Origin: Hyphomicrobiales bacterium | GTDB lineage: Bacteria; Pseudomonadota; Alphaproteobacteria; Rhizobiales; Xanthobacteraceae | Reading direction: 5' to 3' | DNA: 43,122 nucleotides | Assembly (NCBI GenBank): GCA_027307405.1 | Contig: DAHUXA010000009.1 | Coordinates: forward strand, 1 to 43,122 | Program-made: the position numbers and the translations under genes | Shown here: positions 27,196 to 37,222 of the stretch, piece by piece | Numbering within the stretch: position 1 is the first letter of the stretch | Layout of the letters: each line of letters begins with the position of its first letter | The notes under the pieces: model-generated | What the model was told of the DNA's origin: nothing | Database searches by the model: none | What the model saw: only the letters and a program-made list of their open reading frames with translations

Positions 27196-27963
27196 TCATA
27201 ACACCACAACTTTTGTACCGACCTTCACACGATCGTACAGATCGATGACATCCCCATTACGCATGCGGATGCAGCCTGATGACACATTTTGGCCGATTGT
27301 CCAGGGCTCGTTCGAACCGTGGATGCGATACAGCGTCGAGCCGAGATAGAGCGCGCGCGCGCCTAATGGATTATTCGGACCACCAGGTACGAAGTGAGGC
27401 AAATAGGGCTGGCGCTGAAGCATTTCGTCGGGCGGCACCCAATCTGGCCATTCCTTCTTGCCCGACACCGCGTGTACGCCGGACCACGTGAACCCCGGGC
27501 GGCCGACGCCGATGCCGTAACGCATCGCCTTGCCATCAGGTTCAACCAGATAGAGAAAATGATTTGGCGTATCGACAACAATGGTGCCCGGCGATTCCTC
27601 TCCGTTGTACGCAATCTGTTGCCGCAAGAAACGTGGATCTGTGCGGTCATCCGATCGCTGCGATCCCCGCATGGGATCAAGCAGTGATGAGTTGGCATAA
27701 GTTGGCGGATCGACTCGCTCCCCGCGATAATAATCCTGCTGCGGCGGCGGACCATACCATTGCTGTGACTCACGCTGAGGTCGCTGCGCTGAATCGCCAA
27801 ACAAGAATTCGATGAAACCGATGCCCGGCTTGGGCTGCATCTGCGATTGCGCGGACACGGCGCCCATCGACGAAGGCTTAGAGGGCGCGACCGAGACCGG
27901 TTGCGCAAATGCAAGATTGGACAATGAGACTGCTGCAAGCACCAATATAAACGAACATCGCAT
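27196..27963 (-). CDS. L,D-transpeptidase (ErfK/YbiS family), secreted
   Basis: A peptidoglycan L,D-transpeptidase that forms 3-3 crosslinks or attaches proteins to the wall. The YkuD domain contains IVVDTPNHFLYLVEPDGKAM at its start, and the active site is RIHGSNEPWTIG followed by SSGCIRMRNGDVIDLYDRV with the catalytic Cys. The track ORF starts at 28296 with 111 unrelated residues. ATG 27963 starts a clean signal peptide (MRCSFILVLAAVSLSNLAFA), giving 255 residues, and is used. A proline and glutamine-rich linker follows the signal peptide. The gene converges with the DUF2076 gene. Confidence 0.92.
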   Translation of the reverse strand: MRCSFILVLAAVSLSNLAFAQPVSVAPSKPSSMGAVSAQSQMQPKPGIGFIEFLFGDSAQRPQRESQQWYGPPPQQDYYRGERVDPPTYANSSLLDPMRGSQRSDDRTDPRFLRQQIAYNGEESPGTIVVDTPNHFLYLVEPDGKAMRYGIGVGRPGFTWSGVHAVSGKKEWPDWVPPDEMLQRQPYLPHFVPGGPNNPLGARALYLGSTLYRIHGSNEPWTIGQNVSSGCIRMRNGDVIDLYDRVKVGTKVVVL

Positions 27964-28137
27964 TGACGCACCTTGAATGTCGTCGAATGCCACGGAGTAA
28001 AGAACCAAACGCACACCGATTGGTAAATCGCCGTTAAACAAGATTCGACATGGTAAACGAGTGGTTTCCACGTGCACGCAACGCAGCGTTAATGCTGCCT
28101 CGGTAAGAACATCGGCCGTAATGCGTGGGGCATAGGT

Positions 28138-28770
28138 GTGCAGCGCAAAGTATTTCGTATCGAACAGATGGTCGGAGGCGGCAGCGGCACGAGTGTCGCG
28201 GGACAACATGTCCACAGCCAGCCTGATCATACCAGCGAGGCACATTCCCGGAAGGAAGAGCAATCGACAGCGGCGCACGAGCTTGCAGCCATTCACGCTG
28301 CGATATCCTGCAACATGCGTGAACTTTCGGCACTCATCAACGACGGTAATGAACGGCGAATGACGCGCGCGGCTGGCGAACTTGGCGCCGCCGTTGGGGG
28401 AATGGAGACCGCCACACAGAAGATCTTGGCCTCGGCTGAGGTTATCGACGACTGCGCACGAGCCCTCGCCGCGGCCCTAAACAACGACTATCACCATGGC
28501 CTAGCGCAGGACCTGCAGGACCATGTGGTCCGCATCTACGAAGCCTGCAATTTTCAGGATCTCGCCGGCCAGCGGATCGGCAAAGTCATCGCGATGCTCG
28601 TCATGATCGAGGAGCGACTTATGGCCATGATCCAACACCATAGCGGGGCGAACGAGCAACGCGCTAAAGCGACTAAACCTTCGTCTGCCGGCGACCTTAT
28701 CAATGGTCCTCGACTTGACGGGGCTGCTGGCCACGCTAGTCAGCATGACATCGATGTGATGTTTGCCTAA
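28138..28770 (+). CDS. CheZ-like protein phosphatase
   Basis: A 210-residue helical protein with the CheZ active-site motif: YEACNFQDLAGQRIGKV, where Asp and Gln of DLAGQ match the catalytic pair of E. coli CheZ (DLTGQ). A long helix precedes it (MRELSALINDGNERRM through TATQKILASAEVID), consistent with the CheZ hairpin. The track start is a GTG at 28138 (MQRKVFRIEQM), which resembles the N-terminus of related proteins. No che operon is present, so it is an orphan, and the CheY-like receiver at 12679 is a candidate substrate. The 3' end overlaps the convergent MFS gene by four bases. Confidence 0.85.
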   Translation: MQRKVFRIEQMVGGGSGTSVAGQHVHSQPDHTSEAHSRKEEQSTAAHELAAIHAAISCNMRELSALINDGNERRMTRAAGELGAAVGGMETATQKILASAEVIDDCARALAAALNNDYHHGLAQDLQDHVVRIYEACNFQDLAGQRIGKVIAMLVMIEERLMAMIQHHSGANEQRAKATKPSSAGDLINGPRLDGAAGHASQHDIDVMFA

Positions 28771-29957
28771 CCCGGCCGACGGATCGCGACGAAACAGATC
28801 AGCGCAATCGATGCAAACCCGGCAGCGAGAGCCAATGCCGCCGGGTCAGACGTGTATTCGACCACAAACGCCATCACCAAAGGTGCGGCCGATTGCACCA
28901 GCAGGAATGGCGCCGCAAGCCGACCCATGAGACGCCCATAGCCGGACGCACCAAACAGCGCCAGTGGGACCGCGCCGCGCGTAATGGTGACCAAGCCGTT
29001 GGCGCCGCCGAACATGAGCGCGAATGCCGCTGCCGTGCCGGTCGATATGCCCAATAGCGCCAGCATGACGAAAGCACACAACAATGCGCTAAGCGCGAAA
29101 CGTACGACCCATAGCGGGTGCAGATTGCGACCAAAAGTGAATTCGATGAGCCGCGCGCCAACCTGCGCTGGTCCGAACAATGCACCAATCCAGACCACCG
29201 TCCCGGCATCAATGCCGGTCCGCGTGAATATCGCCAGCAGGTGGGCTGAGAGGCCGGAGGGGACGAACGCATACGATGCAAATGCCGAGGCGACGAGTAT
29301 GAAGATTAAGCCGTGCGGTGGCAGGACCTTGATTGGTTGTTCCTGCCCGTCTGACGTTGGCACATCCGCTTCGAAACGAGTTCGTGGCAAGGCGAATGCG
29401 TGTAGGGGCGCTGCGACGCATGCGAGGAGCAGGGCATACACAAGATAAGTGCCACTCCACCCAACGCTTTCGATCAGAAAATGAGTGACCGGCCAACTCA
29501 CGGTCGACGCAAAGCCACCAGCAAGCGTGAGCGCTGTAATCGGCCGGCGCGCGCTAAACCCGAATATACGGCCAAGTGTAGCAAAAGCTGAATCGTACAA
29601 GTTTGCCGCCCTCGCGACACCAAGCACCATCCAAATGGCATAGTAAGCGACCGGCTGGGCGGCATGTACAATCAGAAAAAGACCGAGCGCCCCGATCAGG
29701 GAGCCGATCGTCATGACGACATGACCGCCGAAGCGATCGATCGAGCGGCCGACATAAGGCGCAACCAGCCCGGCGACCAAAAGCCCGACCGAAAACCCGC
29801 CCATGGTGAAGGAGATCGACCACCCACGATCAGCCGCAATCAACGGAACGATCAACACCGGTGTGTAGAAGATCGTGCCCCAGGAAAGAATTTGCGTGAC
29901 GCCAAGGACGGGCACAGCACGCCACGGGCCCTCGATGAAGTCACGTGAAGAACTCAT
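28767..29957 (-). CDS. MFS transporter
   Basis: A 396-residue major facilitator protein with about twelve hydrophobic segments. The MFS loop 2-3 signature appears as GLVAPYVGRSIDRFGGHVVM, and the first helix as VPVLGVTQILSWGTIFYTPV. Central loop residues (ALPRTRFEADVPTSDGQEQ) separate the two halves. This pattern resembles the oxalate/formate-like and uncharacterised Rhizobiales MFS groups; substrate is unknown. No regulator or enzyme lies close enough to hint at a ligand. Confidence 0.88.
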   Translation of the reverse strand: MSSSRDFIEGPWRAVPVLGVTQILSWGTIFYTPVLIVPLIAADRGWSISFTMGGFSVGLLVAGLVAPYVGRSIDRFGGHVVMTIGSLIGALGLFLIVHAAQPVAYYAIWMVLGVARAANLYDSAFATLGRIFGFSARRPITALTLAGGFASTVSWPVTHFLIESVGWSGTYLVYALLLACVAAPLHAFALPRTRFEADVPTSDGQEQPIKVLPPHGLIFILVASAFASYAFVPSGLSAHLLAIFTRTGIDAGTVVWIGALFGPAQVGARLIEFTFGRNLHPLWVVRFALSALLCAFVMLALLGISTGTAAAFALMFGGANGLVTITRGAVPLALFGASGYGRLMGRLAAPFLLVQSAAPLVMAFVVEYTSDPAALALAAGFASIALICFVAIRRPG

Positions 29958-30040
29958 GTAGCGGTCATCGCGGACAACGATGGCTGTACCTTTAACAGGC
30001 CGGCGCAGTTGAACTCACGCGTTCTACAGCGTGCAGGCAA

Positions 30041-30607
30041 TTACTGCGCAGGTCTTGGTGGCGGCGGTGCCGTTCTCGGCTTCGGTTTTGGCTTAGTCGC
30101 GGCCGGCTTGGCGCCTGCCGTCCCGCAACGGACATAGACCATAGTGCCATAGCGGCCCTGCACTTCCGAATCCATCCAGCGGAGGATGAGTATGCGGCCG
30201 TCAAAAAGAACCACTTCCCGGTCCTGAGCGCCGCCCGCCTCGCCGTCGGCTGGCCCGATGTAGGTTTTGCCGCCGGGGCCTCCTTTCAGGCGCAGCTCGG
30301 TTGGCGTCGCCTCATCGGCGAGGTGCATCATGACGCCACCGCTCGGGCCAAGCGTAATCACGTAAGGCTGCTTGCACTGCCCGGCCGCCGCCGTTTCAGT
30401 CCGCGCGCGGTCCTCTTCCTTGTGATAGGCCGCAAGCCCCCACCGCCCAACAATATCCTGCGGCGGGAAGGCTGGTGGGAGGACCGGGCCCCTAGCCGGC
30501 ACACCCGGTTGCTCGACTTGCGGCCCGGTTGCGCAGCCGGAAAGCCCGAGTGCGAATACGCCGAGGGCGATTGCAACGGACAACGCGCGGCGATTGGGAG
30601 GGTTCAT
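30041..30607 (-). CDS. Putative lipoprotein, possible AprI/Inh-like fold
   Basis: A 188-residue protein with a lipoprotein signal peptide (ALSVAIALGVFALGLSGCATG; lipobox LSGC). A proline-rich linker is followed by GRWGLAAYHKEEDRARTETA, a beta-rich region (QCKQPYVITLGPSGGVMMHL, REVVLFDGRILILRW) with two cysteines (QC and VRC), and a Lys/Pro-rich tail (KPKPKPRTAPPPPRP). The W-containing start and beta content loosely resemble small lipoprotein protease inhibitors, but this is weak. The track start at 30805 runs through the groESL promoter; ATG 30607 is used. It is divergent from groES. Confidence 0.8.
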   Translation of the reverse strand: MNPPNRRALSVAIALGVFALGLSGCATGPQVEQPGVPARGPVLPPAFPPQDIVGRWGLAAYHKEEDRARTETAAAGQCKQPYVITLGPSGGVMMHLADEATPTELRLKGGPGGKTYIGPADGEAGGAQDREVVLFDGRILILRWMDSEVQGRYGTMVYVRCGTAGAKPAATKPKPKPRTAPPPPRPAQ

Positions 30608-30707
30608 TCCGGCTCCTCGGGAAGAAAGCCCCAAGACTTTGGAGTGCATCAGCGGACAGCGCAAGCACGGTTTCACGAACCGCGTCCGTATTTTACCAAC
30701 CCTTACC

Positions 30708-30736
30708 TTGACACCCCGGCGCGAAGGCAATATTTC
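30708..30736 (+). promoter_or_regulatory. groESL promoter, sigma70-type
   Basis: TTGACA at 30708-30713 is a perfect -35 box. It is followed by 17 bases and TATTTC at 30731-30736 as a weaker -10. Transcription should begin near 30743, just upstream of the CIRCE element, which is the expected geometry for HrcA repression. Confidence 0.7.
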
Positions 30737-30747
30737 CCGGTCAGCGA

Positions 30748-30774
30748 TTAGCACTCCTTTGGTGCGAGTGCTAA
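30748..30774 (+). promoter_or_regulatory. CIRCE operator (HrcA binding site) of groESL
   Basis: TTAGCACTC, nine bases (CTTTGGTGC), then GAGTGCTAA: an exact match to the CIRCE consensus. It lies 62 bases before the groES start and directly after the predicted promoter. HrcA is expected to bind here and repress groESL until heat or misfolded protein load titrates GroEL away. No hrcA gene is in the window. Confidence 0.97.
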
Positions 30775-30835
30775 ATGACTGAAAAATAGTTACTTTTTGT
30801 TTCACGGAGACGCGGGTTCGCGCAAGAGGAAGCCT

Positions 30836-31132
30836 ATGGCCAAAACTAAATTCCGCCCCCTACACGATCGCGTGGTTGTGCGCCGTATCACCGCCGAAGA
30901 GAAAACTAAAGGCGGCATCATCATTCCCGACACCGCCAAGGAAAAGCCCCAGGAAGGCGAGGTTATCGCTGTCGGGCCTGGTGGCCGCGACGAGAGCGGC
31001 AAGCTGATCCCGATCGACGTCAAGCCGGGCAGCCACGTGCTGTTCGGCAAGTGGTCGGGCACCGAAGTCAAACTGGATGGCGAAGAACTCCTGATCATGA
31101 AGGAGTCCGACATCATGGGCGTGATCGCCTGA
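30836..31132 (+). CDS. groES: Co-chaperonin GroES
   Basis: A 98-residue co-chaperonin that caps the GroEL ring. The sequence starts [18 protein letters not shown] and carries the mobile loop [19 protein letters not shown] that docks on GroEL, and the roof and C-terminal blocks ([30 protein letters not shown]). ATG 30836 has an AAGAGGA Shine-Dalgarno five bases upstream; the track start at 30797 is too early. It is the first gene of the CIRCE-regulated groESL operon, 32 bases before groEL. Confidence 0.98.
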   Translation: MAKTKFRPLHDRVVVRRITAEEKTKGGIIIPDTAKEKPQEGEVIAVGPGGRDESGKLIPIDVKPGSHVLFGKWSGTEVKLDGEELLIMKESDIMGVIA

Positions 31133-31158
31133 CATCTTTTCCAAATTCAACGGAGTAA

Positions 31159-32802
<1,644 letters not shown>

Positions 32803-32829
32803 GCCAGCCCGATTGGCCACAAAACTTGA

Positions 32830-32856
32830 GGGCGCGGCCCAGGCCGCGCCCTTTTT
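32830..32856 (+). terminator. Rho-independent terminator of groESL
   Basis: A 10-bp GC-rich inverted repeat (GGGCGCGGCC and GGCCGCGCCC around CA) is followed at once by TTTTT. It begins 28 bases after the groEL stop. In reality the innermost bases would form the loop. Confidence 0.9.
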
Positions 32857-32877
32857 CATGTCTTTATTACGCACAGA

Positions 32878-33306
32878 TCAATGATCGCTGACCCGAAATT
32901 TAAGTGGCTTGGGTCCCTCCAGCACGATGCCTTCTTCTACCCGGCGCCACCCGATTATCTGGCCAAACGTTGCGAGTAAGTCCTCGTCCGCCTGCATACG
33001 TTCGTGCGTGCATTGCCCGATGCTCATCATTTCCGGCTGGCCTTCCGGCAATGCGCCGGTCTCAATCTTCATGGCTTCATCGGAAATTTCTATCCGTGCA
33101 GACACGGTTCTGCACCACAGGTCTATTTTCGCATTTCCGTTCGGCTCGACGGTAAGAAGCGGCATCCGTTTGCCTGGCCGCATCGGTGGCGCGTCGAGCA
33201 AGAATTCCTGATCGAATGGAAACGAATCAGCGGAAATGGCTGTCCCAAACGTCAGCAACACCAGAACGGCGGCGGTAGCGCCGCGCATAAGAGCGTGCCA
33301 CGTCAT
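32878..33306 (-). CDS. Small secreted protein, META/HslJ-like C-terminus
   Basis: A 142-residue protein with a signal peptide (ATAAVLVLLTFGTAISA). The mature part has a C-terminal pattern GQCTHERMQADEDLLATFGQ followed by a Trp and VLEGPKPLKF. This echoes the META (HslJ-like) domain, in which a Cys, Met and Glu-containing helix is followed by a strand pair, but the match is only by eye. Its ATG overlaps the amidase stop (33303-33306), so it would be the last gene of the TRAP-amidase transcript. It converges with groEL beyond the terminator. Confidence 0.75.
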   Translation of the reverse strand: MTWHALMRGATAAVLVLLTFGTAISADSFPFDQEFLLDAPPMRPGKRMPLLTVEPNGNAKIDLWCRTVSARIEISDEAMKIETGALPEGQPEMMSIGQCTHERMQADEDLLATFGQIIGWRRVEEGIVLEGPKPLKFRVSDH

Positions 33307-34646
33307 TCTGCCTCGGCGAGTTGCTCTACAAGAGCGCGCGCGGTGCGCAGTAGCCGTTCATCACGCCCAGGTGCCCCAACCAGTTGTACACCAATCGGAA
33401 GACCATCCGCGTTCGCCAGAAGCGGCACATTGAGCGACGGAAATCCGGTCAGGGTCCATAGCGTACAGAATACGGGATCGCCAGTCGCCTCGATGCCCAG
33501 TGGCGCAACGCCCCTGGCAGACAGGGTAATGATCGCGTCGGCCAGTTGCTCGAAAATGTTTGCCATGCCATCGGCATAACGTCGCGCGTCGCGTATTGCG
33601 GCCAGATACTCAGTTGCCGTTACTTTGCGACCCTCCGCGATGAGTTCGCGGAAAGTCTTGCTGGCCTCGCCGCCATTGTCGACAAAGTCGCCGAGATTGT
33701 GGGCCATTTCAACGGCCATGATCGCGCGCAACCCGCTCCAGGCGTCACGATAGGCGTCCGGCAGATCGACCTCGCGCGCGCCCAACTCCTTGGCGAGATC
33801 TTCGACGGCGCTACGCGCATCGGCATCGGCCTTCTCCCACATCGGCGTGCGCACCAGCGCAAAGCTCGGAGGAATCGGCGGTGGCTCAGCCGCGCTGACG
33901 CGGAATTTCGGCGAGGCATAGGGCCGCGAGTCAGGGTCGGCGGAATCCTGACCAACGAGGACATCAAGAACCAGCGCGAGATCGTCAATCGAGCGCGCAA
34001 ATGCGCCGACATGATCCAATGTGCGAGATAGTGTCAGCGCGCCGCCGCGAGAAATCAGACCATGGCTTGGCTTAACACCGAATACGCCGCAAAATGCGGC
34101 TGGCCGGATCATTGAACCATTGGTCTGCGACCCGAGCGCCAGCGGCACCATGCCGGCTGCCACCGCCGCGGCCGAGCCCGAGGACGAGCCCCCGGGCGTT
34201 CGATTCAGGTCGCGGGGATTTCGTGTCTTGCCCGGATTGAAATAGGCAAATTCAGTTGTCACCGTTTTGCCGATGATGACCGCACCGGCTTCGCGCAGCT
34301 TGCGGACAACGGTGGCGTCGGCAGTCGGCCGACGGCCCGCAAAGATCGGCGAACCATATTCGGTCGGATAGTCGGCGGTATCAAAGATGTCCTTGATCGC
34401 GACCGGAATGCCATGCAACGGCCCAATCCGGTCACCCTCGGACTTGAGGCGATCGAGCACGCGCGCCTGTTTGAGCGCATACTCCGGATCAAGATGAGCG
34501 AAGGCGTGGACTTCGCTTTCGGCTGCTGCGATCCGTTCCAGACAGGCGGCCGTATAGTCCTCGGCCGAAAACCTTCCGCGTGCGATTTCCGATGCAGCTT
34601 CGATCGCGGTCAGCGCAGTTAGGTCGGGACCAGACAAGGCGCACAA
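33303..34646 (-). CDS. Amidase (amidase signature family)
   Basis: A 447-residue amidase-signature hydrolase that cleaves an amide to acid and ammonia. The Ser-cisSer-Lys triad can be placed in VAIKDIFDTADY (Lys), RTPGGSSSGSAAAVAAGMVP (cis-Ser) and LGSQTNGSMIRPAAFCG (nucleophile Ser). It is not the GatA subunit, because the flanking blocks differ and no gatB/gatC is nearby. The track start is TTG at 34646; another TTG at 34637, nine bases after an AAGGA, may be used. It lies 65 bases after dctM, which suggests that the amide or its product is the TRAP ligand. Confidence 0.9.
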   Translation of the reverse strand: MCALSGPDLTALTAIEAASEIARGRFSAEDYTAACLERIAAAESEVHAFAHLDPEYALKQARVLDRLKSEGDRIGPLHGIPVAIKDIFDTADYPTEYGSPIFAGRRPTADATVVRKLREAGAVIIGKTVTTEFAYFNPGKTRNPRDLNRTPGGSSSGSAAAVAAGMVPLALGSQTNGSMIRPAAFCGVFGVKPSHGLISRGGALTLSRTLDHVGAFARSIDDLALVLDVLVGQDSADPDSRPYASPKFRVSAAEPPPIPPSFALVRTPMWEKADADARSAVEDLAKELGAREVDLPDAYRDAWSGLRAIMAVEMAHNLGDFVDNGGEASKTFRELIAEGRKVTATEYLAAIRDARRYADGMANIFEQLADAIITLSARGVAPLGIEATGDPVFCTLWTLTGFPSLNVPLLANADGLPIGVQLVGAPGRDERLLRTARALVEQLAEAE

Positions 34647-34711
34647 TCCTTAGAGGACAAACGCGCCAATGAAATCATCGTCGGCGCGCTTAGTGGATTG
34701 CTGCCATCGCA

Positions 34712-36460
34712 TCAGACGCCATACAGGTAGTTTGGCAACCACAGAGTCATCCCCGGCCAGAAATACATGATGACCATGCAGACAACCACGATCAGCATAT
34801 ACGGCATCATGCCGCTAAAGATCTGGTTGAGGGTGACGTGCGACGGCGAAACGCCCTTCAGATAGAAAGCGGACATCGCGACTGGCGGCGACAGGAACGC
34901 TGCTTGCAGGTTCACAAATACCAGCGTGCCCCATAGTACGGGATCGATATGGAAGTGCCTGAGCAGCGGCAGGAAAATCGGCACGAAGATGACGATGATT
35001 TCGGTCCATTCCAGCGGCCAACCAAGCACGAAGATGATTGCTTGCGACAGGATCATAAACTGGATGGGCGTCATGTTGAGCGACAGCACCCATTGCTCGA
35101 CCAACGCCTGCCCACCGAGGATCGCAAACACCCCCGAGAACAATGCCGAACCGACGAACAGCCAGCACACCATGGCGGTGGTCTTCGCTGTCAGAAACAC
35201 CGCTTCCTTTGTGCGCTTCCAGTCGAGCGTCCGCGCCTGAATGGCCAGCAAGAATGCGCCTGCTGCGCCGACACCCGCCGACTCGGTCGCAGTCGTTATG
35301 CCGAACAGGATGACGGCCAGCACGACGACCGTGAGGATGCCGAGCGGCATGATCGACGTTGACAACAGCTTGATGACTTCAAGCCGGTCGGCGTCAATCC
35401 GCCAGTAGTAGCGAAGCTGCCACAGCGCGCAGATCGCGACGATGATGCCGAAATAGAGGTAAAAGCCCTCCGGCGGCCCGAGTTCGGCGGCGGTCGCGGG
35501 CCCTTTGGCCAGGTCGGGCGTGCCCAGCTGCTGCACACCGGTGACGACGGCTTCCGGTGCGATCTGCTGGTGAATGACGACATACCAATAGGTCAGCCAC
35601 AGTGTGCCGCCGACCAACATGAAGGGAACCAGCGCAGCGACCAGGTTTGTGAGAAGAGTCGCGTAAGTGACCCGGCCTTTTCCGGTGTCTATCGACAGCG
35701 CGCGCGACGGTGCCACAAGCGCTTTTAAAGTGCCGACAAAGACATTCTTTCCGTAGGCCGCCTGAAACTTGCGCATCCACTCGGGCACCGGTACGCGCTG
35801 TTGGTCCTCAGGCAACGGCGGCGCGATCTTCGGATTAATTATCGCCCAGCCGATGATGTAGACAAGGTAAAGGAACGAGAGGAAGAAGCCGGGAAACATT
35901 GCGGCTGCGTAAAGCTTGACGACCGACTGTCCGGCCACCGCCGCGTACACGATGATCATCACAGACGGCGGGATGAGAATGCCGAGTGTGCCACCCGCGG
36001 TGATGACGCCAGAGGCTAGTTTCACGTCGTATCCCGCTTTGAGCATGGGGTTGAAGGCGATAACGCCCATGAGCACCACCACCGCGCCCACCAGGCCGCT
36101 GGCGATGCCCCAGAACGTGCATACGATCAGCGTGGCGACGGCGAGCGAGGCCGGCACTTTCCGGAACGCGAGTTGGATCGAATAGAACATCTTGTCGACC
36201 AGCGCGCCGCGCTCCATAACGTAACCCATCAGCACGAACAGGGGTATCGAGATGAGCACGTCATTGGTCATCGCACCGTAGGTGCGCTGAACCATCAACT
36301 CGAACACTTTGTTATCGGTAAACAAGTGCGTCGGATCGTAGAAGGCGATGAAGCCGAAGAACATCCCGAGGCCCATCAGCGTGAAGGCCGTCGGAAAGCC
36401 CATCATGATGACAACCACGATGAGCGCGAGCATCGTAAGGCCGAGTGCGGGGTCGCTCAT
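34712..36460 (-). CDS. dctM: TRAP transporter large permease (DctM-like) with central insertion
   Basis: The ion-coupled large membrane subunit of a tripartite TRAP transporter. It is 582 residues, against about 430 for typical DctM. Familiar blocks are MGFPTAFTLMGLGMFFGFIA, GYVMERGALVDKMFYSIQLA, and ASGVITAGGTLGILIPPSVM, and the C-terminal half repeats the fold (LEWTEIIVIFVPIFLPLL). Between about residues 220 and 360 there is an extra stretch with a basic linker and two or more hydrophobic segments (VAALVPFMLVGGTLWLTYWY, FYLYFGIIVAICALW). Larger forms are known in mannitol/chloroaromatic-type TRAP systems. The start overlaps the dctQ stop by four bases. Confidence 0.93.
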   Translation of the reverse strand: MSDPALGLTMLALIVVVIMMGFPTAFTLMGLGMFFGFIAFYDPTHLFTDNKVFELMVQRTYGAMTNDVLISIPLFVLMGYVMERGALVDKMFYSIQLAFRKVPASLAVATLIVCTFWGIASGLVGAVVVLMGVIAFNPMLKAGYDVKLASGVITAGGTLGILIPPSVMIIVYAAVAGQSVVKLYAAAMFPGFFLSFLYLVYIIGWAIINPKIAPPLPEDQQRVPVPEWMRKFQAAYGKNVFVGTLKALVAPSRALSIDTGKGRVTYATLLTNLVAALVPFMLVGGTLWLTYWYVVIHQQIAPEAVVTGVQQLGTPDLAKGPATAAELGPPEGFYLYFGIIVAICALWQLRYYWRIDADRLEVIKLLSTSIMPLGILTVVVLAVILFGITTATESAGVGAAGAFLLAIQARTLDWKRTKEAVFLTAKTTAMVCWLFVGSALFSGVFAILGGQALVEQWVLSLNMTPIQFMILSQAIIFVLGWPLEWTEIIVIFVPIFLPLLRHFHIDPVLWGTLVFVNLQAAFLSPPVAMSAFYLKGVSPSHVTLNQIFSGMMPYMLIVVVCMVIMYFWPGMTLWLPNYLYGV

Positions 36461-37125
36461 GTGTTCAAGTCCCCACCCATGCCGCGCTGGCGCGCGGTTT
36501 CGTCTATTTCCTTGGCGCGTTCGATAGCGATCTTGCGCGACTCCTCATCGACATATTCGCTGTGCGCAAGCTGCTCCTCGATCACGTCGGTCTCGGCGAC
36601 GTCGGCAAGCCGGCTCGGCCATACGCCGGTCTTCAGGCAGACGACAGCGCGGACGATTTCGGCAATGCCCTGGAGCATGACCAGTGCGCCCGCGATCGGG
36701 ATGACAGTTTTAAAATGATAGACCGGCGGACCGTTGGCGGTGACATTCGAATGCTCGGCGATGCGCCAGGAGTCCGCTGCGTAATCGGCGCCAGCGTAAA
36801 TCAGCGCAGCAATGCCCGGGATGAAAAACACTATGTACAGCACAAGATCGAGCCCCGCCTGGGTTCGGGGCCGCATCGAGCTGTAGAGAAAATCACCGCG
36901 GACATGAGCGTTTTGCGCGAGCGTATAGGCTCCGCAGAGCATGAACAGGGTGCCGTACATCATGTTGTCGGCATCGAAAATCCATGCCGTCGGGGCGTTC
37001 AAAATATAGCGCTTGAACACCTCGATGCAGACAACCGTCATGAGAAGTATGATGAGCCAAGCCGCAGCCTTACCGACCCACGTGCTGATACCGTCGATAG
37101 TATGAAGAACGCTTTGCACGTTCAT
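36457..37125 (-). CDS. dctQ: TRAP transporter small permease (DctQ-like)
   Basis: A 222-residue small membrane subunit with four hydrophobic segments, including WLIILLMTVVCIEVFKRYIL near the N-terminus. The DctQ hallmark is MYGTLFMLCGAYTLAQNAHV followed by RGDFLY. The hydrophilic C-terminal tail, rich in Glu and Arg, is longer than usual. Overlap ATGA with dctM indicates coupled translation. It is separated from dctP by a 97-base gap that contains a strong hairpin. Confidence 0.92.
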   Translation of the reverse strand: MNVQSVLHTIDGISTWVGKAAAWLIILLMTVVCIEVFKRYILNAPTAWIFDADNMMYGTLFMLCGAYTLAQNAHVRGDFLYSSMRPRTQAGLDLVLYIVFFIPGIAALIYAGADYAADSWRIAEHSNVTANGPPVYHFKTVIPIAGALVMLQGIAEIVRAVVCLKTGVWPSRLADVAETDVIEEQLAHSEYVDEESRKIAIERAKEIDETARQRGMGGDLNT

Positions 37126-37169
37126 TGTTGGCAGATCCCCTGTATTCGCGAAGCTGATTTAGCAAGAAC

Positions 37170-37205
37170 AAAGCACCATCCCGTCGCCCTGCGGAATGGT
37201 GCTTT
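37170..37205 (-). promoter_or_regulatory. Intercistronic hairpin between dctP and dctQ
   Basis: A perfect 10-bp inverted repeat (AAAGCACCAT and ATGGTGCTTT), extended by CCG/CGG after one mismatch, encloses an eight-base loop. On the minus strand it lies 18 bases after the dctP stop and 44 bases before dctQ, and is followed by CTTTGTTCTTG rather than a solid T run. It looks like a partial terminator or an mRNA-stabilising structure that keeps binding-protein levels above permease levels. Confidence 0.7.
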
Positions 37206-37222
37206 GCCGATTTAGTGCGCCT

